DNA from: Xanthomonas hyacinthi
GTDB lineage: Bacteria > Pseudomonadota > Gammaproteobacteria > Xanthomonadales > Xanthomonadaceae
Direction: 5' to 3'
DNA length: 64,000 bases
NCBI RefSeq assembly: GCF_009769165.1
Contig: NZ_CP043476.1
Location: forward strand, 248,001 to 312,000
A program made the position numbers and the translations under genes. Under the pieces are notes generated by a model. It searched no databases, was not told the origin of the DNA, and was given only the letters and a program-made list of their open reading frames with translations. This document shows positions 16,771-24,283 of this stretch, piece after piece. Within the stretch, counting starts at the first letter, position 1, and every line of letters begins with the position of its first letter.

Positions 16771-17241
16771 TCAGGCCGGCCAGCGCTCGGTGTCGTGGTC
16801 CGGATGCTGGTGCGACACCAGCTGCGCCAGGAACGGTGCGGCCTCCAGATCGTCCTCGGTGCGCATCGCCGGCAGCCGGTGCAGGCCGTCCACGAACGGC
16901 AGCTTGCCTTCCAACCCGTACTGGATCCGCGGCGGCAGCGCCGCCGGGTCGTCGAACGCACCGGCGGCCACGGCGATACCGTCCGGCGCCTCGTAGGTCA
17001 GCGGCGTGCCGCAGTCGGCGCAAAAGCCGCGCCGCACCAGATTGGACGATTGGAAATGCTTCGGCGCGCCACGCGTCCACCGCAGCTCCGCACCGCGTGT
17101 GGACACCAGCGGCGCGTAGTAGGCGCCGAACGCCTTCTGGCACATCCGACAATGGCAGATCGAGGCGTCGTCGAGCCGGCCGCGTATCCGGAAACGCACC
17201 GCGCCGCACTGGCAACCGCCGCTGTAGCCGTCATGCTCCAT
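16771..17241 (-). CDS. GFA-family zinc-binding protein (Gfa-like, DUF636)
   Basis: A 156-residue protein of the glutathione-dependent formaldehyde-activating (GFA) family. Zinc ligands lie in GGCQCGAV (residues 8-14), CHCRMC (about 31-36) and CADCGTPL (about 78). The start at 17241 gives MEHDGYSGGCQCG. Most members are not proven formaldehyde enzymes and act as small carbon-sulfur lyase-like or unknown proteins, so only the fold is assigned. It lies between rlmB and rnr on the same strand. Confidence 0.85.
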   Translation of the reverse strand: MEHDGYSGGCQCGAVRFRIRGRLDDASICHCRMCQKAFGAYYAPLVSTRGAELRWTRGAPKHFQSSNLVRRGFCADCGTPLTYEAPDGIAVAAGAFDDPAALPPRIQYGLEGKLPFVDGLHRLPAMRTEDDLEAAPFLAQLVSHQHPDHDTERWPA

Positions 17242-17349
17242 GCTTGCTCTCCGCTGCGAACCGCATTGCGCGGGCCGCGCCCCATGCGCCGCGCGCACGG
17301 GGCGAACGATCGCGGCGGCCGCCCGGCGGCCCGCCGCGACGCCGCGCCG

Positions 17350-19797
17350 TCAGTACTTCTTTTTCTTGCGCTTGGCCGGCTGCTGGCCGCGCTCCGGCGG
17401 CGGCGGCAGGTCCGTCATCGGCTCGCCTTCCACGACCAGGCGGAAATCGATCTTGCGCTCCTCCATGCTGGCCTTCAGCACCAGGATGCGGACCCGGTCG
17501 CCGAGCCGGAACTGGCGGCCGCGGCGCTCGCCGGACAGGGTCTTGCGCACCGCGTCGAACTGGTAATAGTCCTGCGGCAGCTGGGTCACATGGATCAGGC
17601 CGTTGACCTTGGACTGGTCCAGCTCCACGAACAGGCCGAAGCTGGTGACGCCGCTGACCACGCCGTCGAACTGGCCGCCGACGTGCTTTTCCATCCACGC
17701 CGCGCGGTAGCGCTCGTCGACCTCGCGCTCGGCCTCGTCGGCACGGCGCTCGCGCTCGGAGCACTGCAGCGCCAGCGCCGCCATCTCGCGCGGCGAGTAC
17801 AGGTACTTGTCCGGCGCGCCGCGGGTCAGCGCGTACTTGATCGCGCGGTGCACCAGCAGGTCCGGATAGCGGCGGATCGGCGAGGTGAAGTGCGCGTACG
17901 CCTCCAGCGCCAGGCCGAAGTGGCCGGCGTTGTCCGGCGAGTACACCGCCATGCTCTGGCTGCGCAGCAGCACCGACTCCAGCAAGGCCGCGTCGGGGCG
18001 CTCGCGCACCTTCTTCAGCAGCTTGGTGTAGTCGCCCGGCACCACCTTGCTCCACGGCGGCAGGCTCAGCTTGAATTCCTTCAGGAACTCCAGCAGGTCG
18101 GCGTACTTGGACTCCGGCGGCCGCTCGTGCACGCGGTACGGCGCCGGGATGCGCGCCTCCAGCAGCTGCCGCGCGGCGGCCACGTTGGCGGCGATCATGC
18201 ATTCCTCGATCAGCTTGTGCGCGTCGTTGCGCACCAGCATCCCGGCCTGGGTCACCTCGCCGGTGTTGTCGAGCACGAAGCGCACTTCCGAGGTCTCGAA
18301 CTCGATCGCGCCGCGGCGCGAACGCGCCTTGGCCAGCACGTGGAACAGCTGGTACAGGCGCTCGATCTGCGGCAGCACCGCGGCCACGTCCTTGCGCACC
18401 TGCTCGTCGCGCTCGCCCACCGCCTGCCACACCTGGTCGTAGGTGAGCCGCGCGTGCGAATTCATCACCGCCTCGTAGAAGCGCGCGCCGGCCACCTCGC
18501 CCTGGCGGTCGATCTGCATGTCGCAGACGAAGCACATGCGGTCGACCTTGGGATTGAGCGAGCAGATGCCGTTGGACAGCGTCTCCGGCAGCATCGGCAC
18601 CACGAAACCGGGGAAATACACCGAGGTCGCGCGCCGGATCGCCTCCACGTCCAGCGGCGTGCCCGGACGCACATAGTGCGACACGTCGGCGATCGCCACC
18701 ACCAGGCGGAAGCCTTCCGCGTTCGGTTCGCAGAACACCGCGTCGTCGAAGTCCTTGGCGTCGGCGCCGTCGATGGTCACCAGCGGCGTCTGCCGCAGGT
18801 CCACGCGGCCCTTGATCGCCGCCGGCTCCACCGTCATCGGCACCGCCGCAGCTTCGTCGAGCACCGCCTGCGGGAATTCGTAGGGCAGCTCGCGGCCGTG
18901 GATCGCAGTTTCCACCACCAGCGACGGGGTCAGCTTGTCGCCGAGCACCGCGATGATCTTGCCGATCGGCGGGCGCCGCGCGTCCGGGGCGGAGGTGAGT
19001 TCGCACACCACCAGCTGGCCATCGCGCGCCTCGCCGATCGCATCCGGCGGAATCTGCACGTTGCGCTGGATGCGCTTGTCGTCCGGCACCACGTAGGCGA
19101 TGCCGCCTTCCATGCTGAAACGGCCGATCAGCCGGCTCAGGCCGCGCTCGAGCACGCGCGCGATGCTGCCTTCGCGGCGGCCGCGGCGATCGATGCCGGT
19201 GACGTTGGCCAGGGCGCGGTCGCCATGCAGCACCTTGCGCATTTCGTAGGGCGGCAGGAACAGGTCGTCGCCGCCTTCGTCCGGACGCAGGAAGCCGAAG
19301 CCGTCGGGATTGGCGATCACCACGCCGGGGATCAGGTTGGTCTGCTGCACCGGCGCGTAGCCGCCGCGGCGGTTCTGCACCAGCTGCGCCTCGCGCAGCA
19401 TCGCACCCAGGCGCTTGCTCAACGCCTCCATGCGCGAGGGTTCGGTCAGGCCGAGCTGCCCGGCCAGTTCCTCGAGCGTCTGCGGGCCGTCGCAACGGTC
19501 GAGCAACTGCAGGATCGCCTCGCGGCTGGCGATCGGCTCGGCATAGCGCTCGGCCTCGCGTGCGGCGAATGGATCGGCGACGGCGGCCGGCTTGCGCGAC
19601 GGCGGTTCGGGCGGATGCAGCGGTTGCAACGGCGGTTTGGGGCTGCGCCGCAAGAAGCTGGGGAGGCTCGGCATCCACGACGGCATCTTGGATTTCTTCG
19701 GCGGCGGCGGAGCCGCCGGGGCGCCGGCCTTGCTGGCGGGCGTGTCGTGGGATGCGGATTTGCCGGGCTTGCCGGACTTGGTTTTTCGATTGGTCAT
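17350..19797 (-). CDS. rnr: Ribonuclease R
   Basis: An 815-residue 3'-5' exoribonuclease that degrades structured RNA in the cytoplasm. A basic Pro-rich leader (about 1-75) precedes a winged-helix region, cold-shock domains and the RNB catalytic domain with DGADAKDFDDAV near residue 342 supplying the metal-binding Asp residues. An S1 domain follows (GVVSGVTSFGLFVEL, about 690). The short tail ends in Lys-rich KRKKKKY. The architecture and length match RNase R. Confidence 0.95.
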   Translation of the reverse strand: MTNRKTKSGKPGKSASHDTPASKAGAPAAPPPPKKSKMPSWMPSLPSFLRRSPKPPLQPLHPPEPPSRKPAAVADPFAAREAERYAEPIASREAILQLLDRCDGPQTLEELAGQLGLTEPSRMEALSKRLGAMLREAQLVQNRRGGYAPVQQTNLIPGVVIANPDGFGFLRPDEGGDDLFLPPYEMRKVLHGDRALANVTGIDRRGRREGSIARVLERGLSRLIGRFSMEGGIAYVVPDDKRIQRNVQIPPDAIGEARDGQLVVCELTSAPDARRPPIGKIIAVLGDKLTPSLVVETAIHGRELPYEFPQAVLDEAAAVPMTVEPAAIKGRVDLRQTPLVTIDGADAKDFDDAVFCEPNAEGFRLVVAIADVSHYVRPGTPLDVEAIRRATSVYFPGFVVPMLPETLSNGICSLNPKVDRMCFVCDMQIDRQGEVAGARFYEAVMNSHARLTYDQVWQAVGERDEQVRKDVAAVLPQIERLYQLFHVLAKARSRRGAIEFETSEVRFVLDNTGEVTQAGMLVRNDAHKLIEECMIAANVAAARQLLEARIPAPYRVHERPPESKYADLLEFLKEFKLSLPPWSKVVPGDYTKLLKKVRERPDAALLESVLLRSQSMAVYSPDNAGHFGLALEAYAHFTSPIRRYPDLLVHRAIKYALTRGAPDKYLYSPREMAALALQCSERERRADEAEREVDERYRAAWMEKHVGGQFDGVVSGVTSFGLFVELDQSKVNGLIHVTQLPQDYYQFDAVRKTLSGERRGRQFRLGDRVRILVLKASMEERKIDFRLVVEGEPMTDLPPPPERGQQPAKRKKKKY

Positions 19798-19872
19798 CCG
19801 CCCATGGTACTCGCTGGGTCGTCAACACAGGCAAACCGGCGACCGTAACCGGCGGCAGAACAGCCCCCCAGA

Positions 19873-19905
19873 AACGACGAAGCCCGCGTCAGCGGGCCGG
19901 TCGTT
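19873..19905 (-). terminator. Terminator of the minus-strand tRNA-Leu
   Basis: Stem GCCCGC/GCGGGC with a GTCA loop, extended by AACGAC/GTCGTT, downstream of the tRNA on the minus strand and followed by a T-containing stretch. Confidence 0.6.
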
Positions 19906-19936
19906 GCGGGAGTTCAGCGCTCCCGCGTCTTGCATG

Positions 19937-20023
19937 TGGTGCCCAGAAGAGGACTCGAACCTCCACGAAGTTGCCCCCGCTAGCACCTGAAGCTAGTGCG
20001 TCTACCAATTCCGCCATCTGGGC
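19937..20023 (-). tRNA. tRNA-Leu (anticodon CAG)
   Basis: An 87-base class II tRNA including the encoded CCA. The acceptor pairs GCCCAGA with TCTGGGC, the anticodon loop is CTTCAGG, the variable arm is long, and the T arm contains GGTTCGAGTCC. It is almost identical to the tRNA at 21006-21092 on the other strand. Confidence 0.96.
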
Positions 20024-20473
20024 GCTGAAGGCCGTGGATTCTGCGGGCAGCGCGCGCCCTTGTCAATGCCGACGCGCAACGCGGCATCCGGCGGCGCGCG
20101 CGCCGCCCGGCGCATCGCGCATTCCGCGGCACCCGGATCACCCCCACTGCAGCGCAAGGCGACGCGCCTCCGCCTGCGGCATGCGTTGGCGACGGTGCCA
20201 CCTGCAACGCGCGGCATCGCGGCGCCGGATCGCGAGTGGCGGCATCCTGGCGGCATCGGCATCGATATGCGCAGGCGTGGCGCATTCGGCGGAAAACCGC
20301 ATCACTCGTGCAGATCCGGACACACCGCCGAGCCTGCGCGACGGCAAACGGACCTGCTTCGAACAAGCGCTGTGACGCAGCCGGGAGAACGCGATTTTGT
20401 CGGTTGACCACGCAGCGCAAAGGGCTAGCGTGCGTGCGGCGAACCGCCCCTCCCCCACGCTCCGGAGCTCCGC
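20024..20473. other. Intergenic region between tRNA-Leu and the virK-like gene
   Basis: About 450 GC-rich bases between divergent features. It should hold the promoters for the minus-strand tRNA and the virK-like gene. I see no further gene or repeat. Confidence 0.5.
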
Positions 20474-20911
20474 ATGAAGTCCCTGCCCATCTCGCTGCTC
20501 GCCGCCTCGCTACTCGCCTTCGCCCACCCTGCCGGCGCCGCCACGCCGCTCGATTCGCTCGCCGAGATCGAACGTGCGCTGGATACCGGCGCCTCGGTTG
20601 CGGTCGCGATCGACCTGAGCCAGTGCACGCCCAGTGCCGGCGGCGCCACCCCGACCCAGACCCGCGGCGGCCTGCGCATCAACGCATACCGGGTGATCGC
20701 CGACGGCACCCTGTCCTTCGCCGACGAGCACCTCACCGTGGGCCGCGACGGCAAGCCGATCCAGCAGTTCCTGCGCTACCAGGTGCGCCCGGACGGCAGC
20801 ATCGATTTCAGCATGGCCGTGTTCGCCCTGCCAGGCTACCAGCAGACCGGCACCACGCTCGGCTACCGCTGCGCGATCAACCAGGGCCTGCACTTCACCG
20901 CCACCCAATGA
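20474..20911 (+). CDS. virK: VirK-family periplasmic protein
   Basis: A 145-residue protein with a signal peptide (MKSLPISLLAASLLAFAHPAGAA) and the VirK domain: LDSLAEIERALDTGASVAVAIDLSQC and two Cys that could pair (about residues 51 and 136). The family is named for a virulence-region gene of Agrobacterium, and members occur widely in Xanthomonas; the biochemical role is not established. It is a single gene between two divergent tRNA-Leu genes, and its base composition matches the core genome. Confidence 0.8.
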   Translation: MKSLPISLLAASLLAFAHPAGAATPLDSLAEIERALDTGASVAVAIDLSQCTPSAGGATPTQTRGGLRINAYRVIADGTLSFADEHLTVGRDGKPIQQFLRYQVRPDGSIDFSMAVFALPGYQQTGTTLGYRCAINQGLHFTATQ

Positions 20912-21005
20912 GCCGGCGCGGTTGCGTGCGCCGCCGCCGGCACGGCGCACGCAAAACGCCGCTTGACAGCGGCGCGCGCAACCGACAAAATTCTCGGCCT
21001 GTATT

Positions 21006-21092
21006 GCCCAGGTGGCGGAATTGGTAGACGCACTAGCTTCAGGTGCTAGCGGGGGCAACTTCGTGGAGGTTCGAGTCCTCTTCTGGGCACCA
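21006..21092 (+). tRNA. tRNA-Leu (anticodon CAG), integration site of the island
   Basis: An 87-base tRNA with encoded CCA, identical to the minus-strand copy except near the acceptor stem (GCCCAGG). An integrase pseudogene begins 166 bases downstream, the usual arrangement when an element inserted into the 3' end of a tRNA gene. No second copy of the tRNA 3' end was found within the window, so the far attachment site is not located. Confidence 0.96.
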
Positions 21093-21135
21093 CACTCAGT
21101 TCCAGAGACTTCTACCTAAGTCTCTAATGTTGTTG

Positions 21136-21163
21136 AAAAGACCCGCGAAAGCGGGTCTTTTTG
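21136..21163 (+). terminator. Intrinsic terminator after tRNA-Leu
   Basis: An 11-bp stem AAAAGACCCGC with a GAAA tetraloop, ending in a run of T. It is a strong rho-independent terminator for the tRNA transcript. Confidence 0.85.
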
Positions 21164-21207
21164 TTCCAGTGGCCGCCAAGCACATCCACTGGAAGCCGCC
21201 TGCAAAC

Positions 21208-21254
21208 GAGTACATTTCCGAGTACGTTGAAACTTCGAGTTCGGAGATGTACTC
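21208..21254. promoter_or_regulatory. Inverted repeat ahead of the integrase gene
   Basis: GAGTACATTTCCGA (from 21208) and TCGGAGATGTACTC (to 21254) are inverted copies with one mismatch, ending just before the integrase ATG. The position suggests an operator or arm-type site for the integrase. A similar sequence, AAGTACATTTGCGAGTAC, occurs at about 34159. Confidence 0.5.
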
Positions 21255-21257
21255 ACC

Positions 21258-22480
21258 ATGCCCCTCACCGCACGCGAAGTCCAAACCGCCCAGTTCCAGG
21301 ACAAGTCCTACGGTCTGGCCGATGGCAATGGCCTGTTCCTCTGGGTCACGCCCGAAGCGCAGAAGTACTGGCATTTCCGCTACCGCATCAACGGCAAGCA
21401 GCCTCGCATTTCCCTGGGCGTCTACCCGACCGTCTCGCTACAACTGGCGCGCGAGAAAGCCCATGAGGCCCGCCTGCTCGTCGCGCGCGGCATCGACCCT
21501 GGCCAGAAACGCAAGGACGACCGCTGCCAGAGCATCGAGACCCGCACCAACCTGTTCAAGGACGCCGCCGAGGACTGGATCAAGGCCAAGCAGGACGCCG
21601 GGCGATCCGCCTCGACCCTCGACAAAATGCGGACCTACCTCGACAAGGACATCTTGCCCGTCCTGGGCAACAAGTACCTGCCCGAGGTCTCTCGGGCCAA
21701 CTGCGTGGATGTACAGACCCGCATCGATGAAGCGCGGAGCGCTAAACGTCGCCAAGAAGGCCCGCGGCTGGCTACGGGAAATCTTCAGCCGCGCCATCGC
21801 CAAGGGCAAGTGCGAACTCAACCCAGCTTCCGAACTGCGCTTTGTCGCCAAGGAAGCCCCCAAATCCACCCCCTACCCGCATCTGCTGGAGCCGAAGCTT
21901 CCCGACTTCCTGCGCGCCCTGGAAGCCTCCACCAGCCGCCCGATCAGTCGAACTGCGGCCTGGATGGAGCTCTGGACGGCCTGTCGTCCCGGCATGATCC
22001 GCTTCGCCGAGTGGACGGAAATCGACCTGGACGCCTGCATCTGGACCATCCCGGCCGCGAGATGAAGATGCGCCGCAAGCACGTAACGCCACTGCCGACC
22101 CGACTGATCGCCCAGCTCAAGGCGCTGCACCTGCTCACCGGCCGGCACCAATACCTGTTTCCGGGCATCGGCACCAAAAACCCCACCATCAGCGAGAACA
22201 CCATCAACAACGTGTTCCAGCTCATCGGCTACAAGGGCCGCATGGTCGGCCACGGTAGCCGCCACACCGCCAGCACCCTGCTGCGGGAGCACAACTGGGC
22301 CAAGCAACTCGTGGATGCGCAACTATCCCACAAGGAAAAGGCACCGCTGGCGACTACAACCACGCGATCTACCTGAGGCAGCGCAGGCTCATGATGCAGT
22401 GGTACGCGGACTATCTGGACGCCCTCAAGGCTGGACTGACACCGGCGCAGAGCAAGACGTTCGCTAGGCGGGTGAACGGT
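21258..22480 (+). pseudogene. DUF4102-type tyrosine integrase, broken by frameshifts
   Basis: The reconstructed protein has the N-terminal arm-binding DUF4102 domain (MPLTAREVQTAQF ... LGVYPTVSLQLAREKA), a core-binding domain, and a catalytic domain. The catalytic domain shows TACRPGMIRFAEW (the first Arg region) and GHGSRHTASTLLRE (the HxxR box). The frame changes after about 21745, returns near 22060 and shifts again near 22345, after which the expected DYNHAIYLRQRRLMMQWY tail is in another frame. At least three frameshifts rule out a working enzyme. It lies next to the tRNA-Leu it probably used. Confidence 0.88.
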
Positions 22481-22692
22481 GCGGGCTCAACAATACCTTC
22501 GGGGACATGCTGCTCAACTTCGTCATGGCGATGATGTTCATCGTGCTGCCCTCGTTCTGGGTCATGGCCTTGGCGTGGGCAGGCATTCGCGCCGGGAACA
22601 TCGTGCAGAGATTGTCCACGGCCACCTCGGATGCCAAGGGTGCCGGCGGCCGGGGCGCGGGCGTGATGATGAGTGCAGTATCGAAGAAGTGA
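22481..22692 (+). pseudogene. C-terminal remnant of an ICE TraG-like membrane protein
   Basis: An open frame reading LNNTFGDMLLNFVMAM and then a hydrophobic segment up to a TGA at 22690. It resembles the C-terminus of the TraG N-domain proteins of PFGI-1-type integrative conjugative elements. It joins the integrase end directly, with no start of its own, so several kilobases of conjugation genes appear to have been deleted. The family call is from sequence style and the DUF3742 neighbour, not a search. Confidence 0.55.
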
Positions 22693-22699
22693 ACACTGC

Positions 22700-23062
22700 T
22701 CAGCCGTCGTCGGACACGTGCGGATCAATACGCCAGTCGCTCTTATCGTAGAGCCCGAAGCCCTCGTGGCCTTCTTTCCACTCGGGCCTCTGGTCGTCTT
22801 CGTCAAGGCCGCCGTTGCGAGCCGCCCATGCAGCGGCCACAACAAAAACCAGCAGCAGCGCCACCCAGAACGCGCCATAGAGCAGGACGGCCAGCACAGC
22901 GAACTTGACGACCCACAGCGGGCCCGCAGCCACGCCTGCGCCGAGACCTCGCGTCACCAGCCACCCCTGCGCCTTCCGATCCAAGCGTGCGCCAGCTCGC
23001 CACATCCGGCCGAAGACTCGGCCTGCACGCTCTGCGAAAGTGGTCTGTGCTGCGGGTTTCAT
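22700..23062 (-). CDS. DUF3742-family ICE membrane protein
   Basis: A 120-residue protein with a basic N-terminus (MKPAAQTTFAERAGRVFGRMW), one long hydrophobic stretch at about residues 46-82 and a charged tail containing PEWKEGHEGFGLY and RIDPH. This pattern matches the DUF3742 proteins that lie beside traG in integrative conjugative elements. The role in transfer is not established. It converges with the TraG remnant, as in intact elements. Confidence 0.75.
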   Translation of the reverse strand: MKPAAQTTFAERAGRVFGRMWRAGARLDRKAQGWLVTRGLGAGVAAGPLWVVKFAVLAVLLYGAFWVALLLVFVVAAAWAARNGGLDEDDQRPEWKEGHEGFGLYDKSDWRIDPHVSDDG

Positions 23063-23197
23063 GGTGGCTACCTCATGGTGGTCCTATCGACTCTTGTTCA
23101 GCACCTGCTTCAGGGAGTTCTTGATTGCATCCGTCCCGATTATTCAATCGAGACTTGAATTTCCATGCCCCATCCAATCAATCGAATGCGGCACAGC

Positions 23198-23659
23198 CTA
23201 CGGCTTCTTCGACGCTTGCCAGTCTGCCTTGCTCGCCGCGACCAGCGCCGTCCAGTCGTCGGGCGGGCTGCCTCGCCCGAGCATCTTCTCGAACACCGCA
23301 TACGGGTCGGACTTGCTGCCCGAAGACCGCAGCGTCTGTTCGTCGTTGACCCAGGCGAACACGATCACTTTCGTCTTGGAGTCGTAGCGGAAGAACAGGC
23401 GGAATCGCCGTCCGATCTTCGCGCGCCGCCAATGACGGTACGCCGGCCCCAAGGTATTGCCTTGGCGGAACTCGTCGCGTGCGGGATCGCTCGGCACGAC
23501 TTCCATGATCAACTGGCTCAACGCCCGGAACAGCTTGACGTTGGCATTGCCCTCGAATCCTTGCGGGTCGTTCTGCTCGGCCCGTTCCGCGGCAGCCTGC
23601 AGCTTGCGCAACTGCTCGATCAGGCCCTCATGGAACAGCGGCGTCCAGCCATGCCGCAT
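23198..23659 (-). CDS. yhaV: YhaV-family toxin (RelE superfamily ribonuclease)
   Basis: A 153-residue protein with the YhaV signature: an N-terminal GWTPLFHEGLIEQLRKL helix and the RelE-like core AYRHWRRAKIGRRFRLFFRYD, followed by KVIVFAWVNDEQTLR. YhaV toxins inhibit growth by cutting mRNA or rRNA. It overlaps the antitoxin stop by one base. The pair is typical stabilisation cargo of mobile elements and has stayed intact in an otherwise collapsed island. Confidence 0.9.
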   Translation of the reverse strand: MRHGWTPLFHEGLIEQLRKLQAAAERAEQNDPQGFEGNANVKLFRALSQLIMEVVPSDPARDEFRQGNTLGPAYRHWRRAKIGRRFRLFFRYDSKTKVIVFAWVNDEQTLRSSGSKSDPYAVFEKMLGRGSPPDDWTALVAASKADWQASKKP

Positions 23660-23976
23660 CAGAGCGCCACTTCGCCTTCGATGTCGTCATCGAGGTCTAC
23701 CGCATGGCCAGCGTTCGCCAGCATGGTCCGCGCGAGATCCTCCGGCAGCGCCTGGACATGGCGACCAGCGCGGATATCGGACTCCAGCAGCGCCAGGAAG
23801 GCGCCGATCGCAGGGTCTTCGTGCTCGGCGTCGGCGCGGGTCACGACAACTTCACCGCCGCGCAGGTCGAACGCCACCTTGCCGCCGGCATCCACCCCCA
23901 GCGCCTGCCGGATGGGCTTGGGCAGCGTGATCTGGCCCTTGGAGGTTAAGGTGGCGACTTCATGGATGTTGGGCAT
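23659..23976 (-). CDS. prlF: PrlF-family antitoxin
   Basis: A 105-residue protein with an AbrB-like swapped-hairpin domain at the N-terminus (TLTSKGQITLPKPIRQALGV, then GGEVVVTRAD) and an acidic C-terminal tail (DLDDDIEGEVAL) that would bind the toxin. The start at 23976 matches the AbrB-type start MPNIHEVATLTSKGQ. It binds DNA to repress the pair; a perfect palindrome lies about 30 bases upstream. Confidence 0.9.
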   Translation of the reverse strand: MPNIHEVATLTSKGQITLPKPIRQALGVDAGGKVAFDLRGGEVVVTRADAEHEDPAIGAFLALLESDIRAGRHVQALPEDLARTMLANAGHAVDLDDDIEGEVAL

Positions 23977-24006
23977 GGCGGTTCTCCCGATAACGACATT
24001 CGCACG

Positions 24007-24024
24007 GTAAGGAATATTCCTTAC
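24007..24024. promoter_or_regulatory. 18-bp palindrome, likely PrlF-YhaV operator
   Basis: GTAAGGAATATTCCTTAC is a perfect palindrome 30 bases upstream of the prlF start. Its position suits autorepression by the PrlF-YhaV complex. Confidence 0.65.
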
Positions 24025-24283
24025 TGTGTCAATCTGCTCCAGCATGGCGCCTCAGGCCTGGGAAGAAGGGACCATCGTAGGCACTGCACTGCCGGCCTTC
24101 CGCCCACAACCCGACACTGGCGCATCCCCATTGATGGTGGTCCGGCCGCCGCTGCCGCGCTACACCCAAAGGCTTCCAAAAGGTCAAAGGGCTGGCAAGG
24201 GGCAAGGGAACGGGGTCAAGGGGAAAGGCCCTACCCGAAAAGGCCAAAAGGCTCTCCCGTCAGCCCATCAACAGGACTTCGTC

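Noticed and set aside
16615..19848. Frame of over 1,000 codons opposite rnr
   Set aside because: It is the antisense of RNase R, full of His/Arg/Gln runs and lacking any domain.
22371..22480. Working integrase C-terminus
   Set aside because: The tail motif is in a different frame from the HxxR box, so the protein cannot be made without several corrections.
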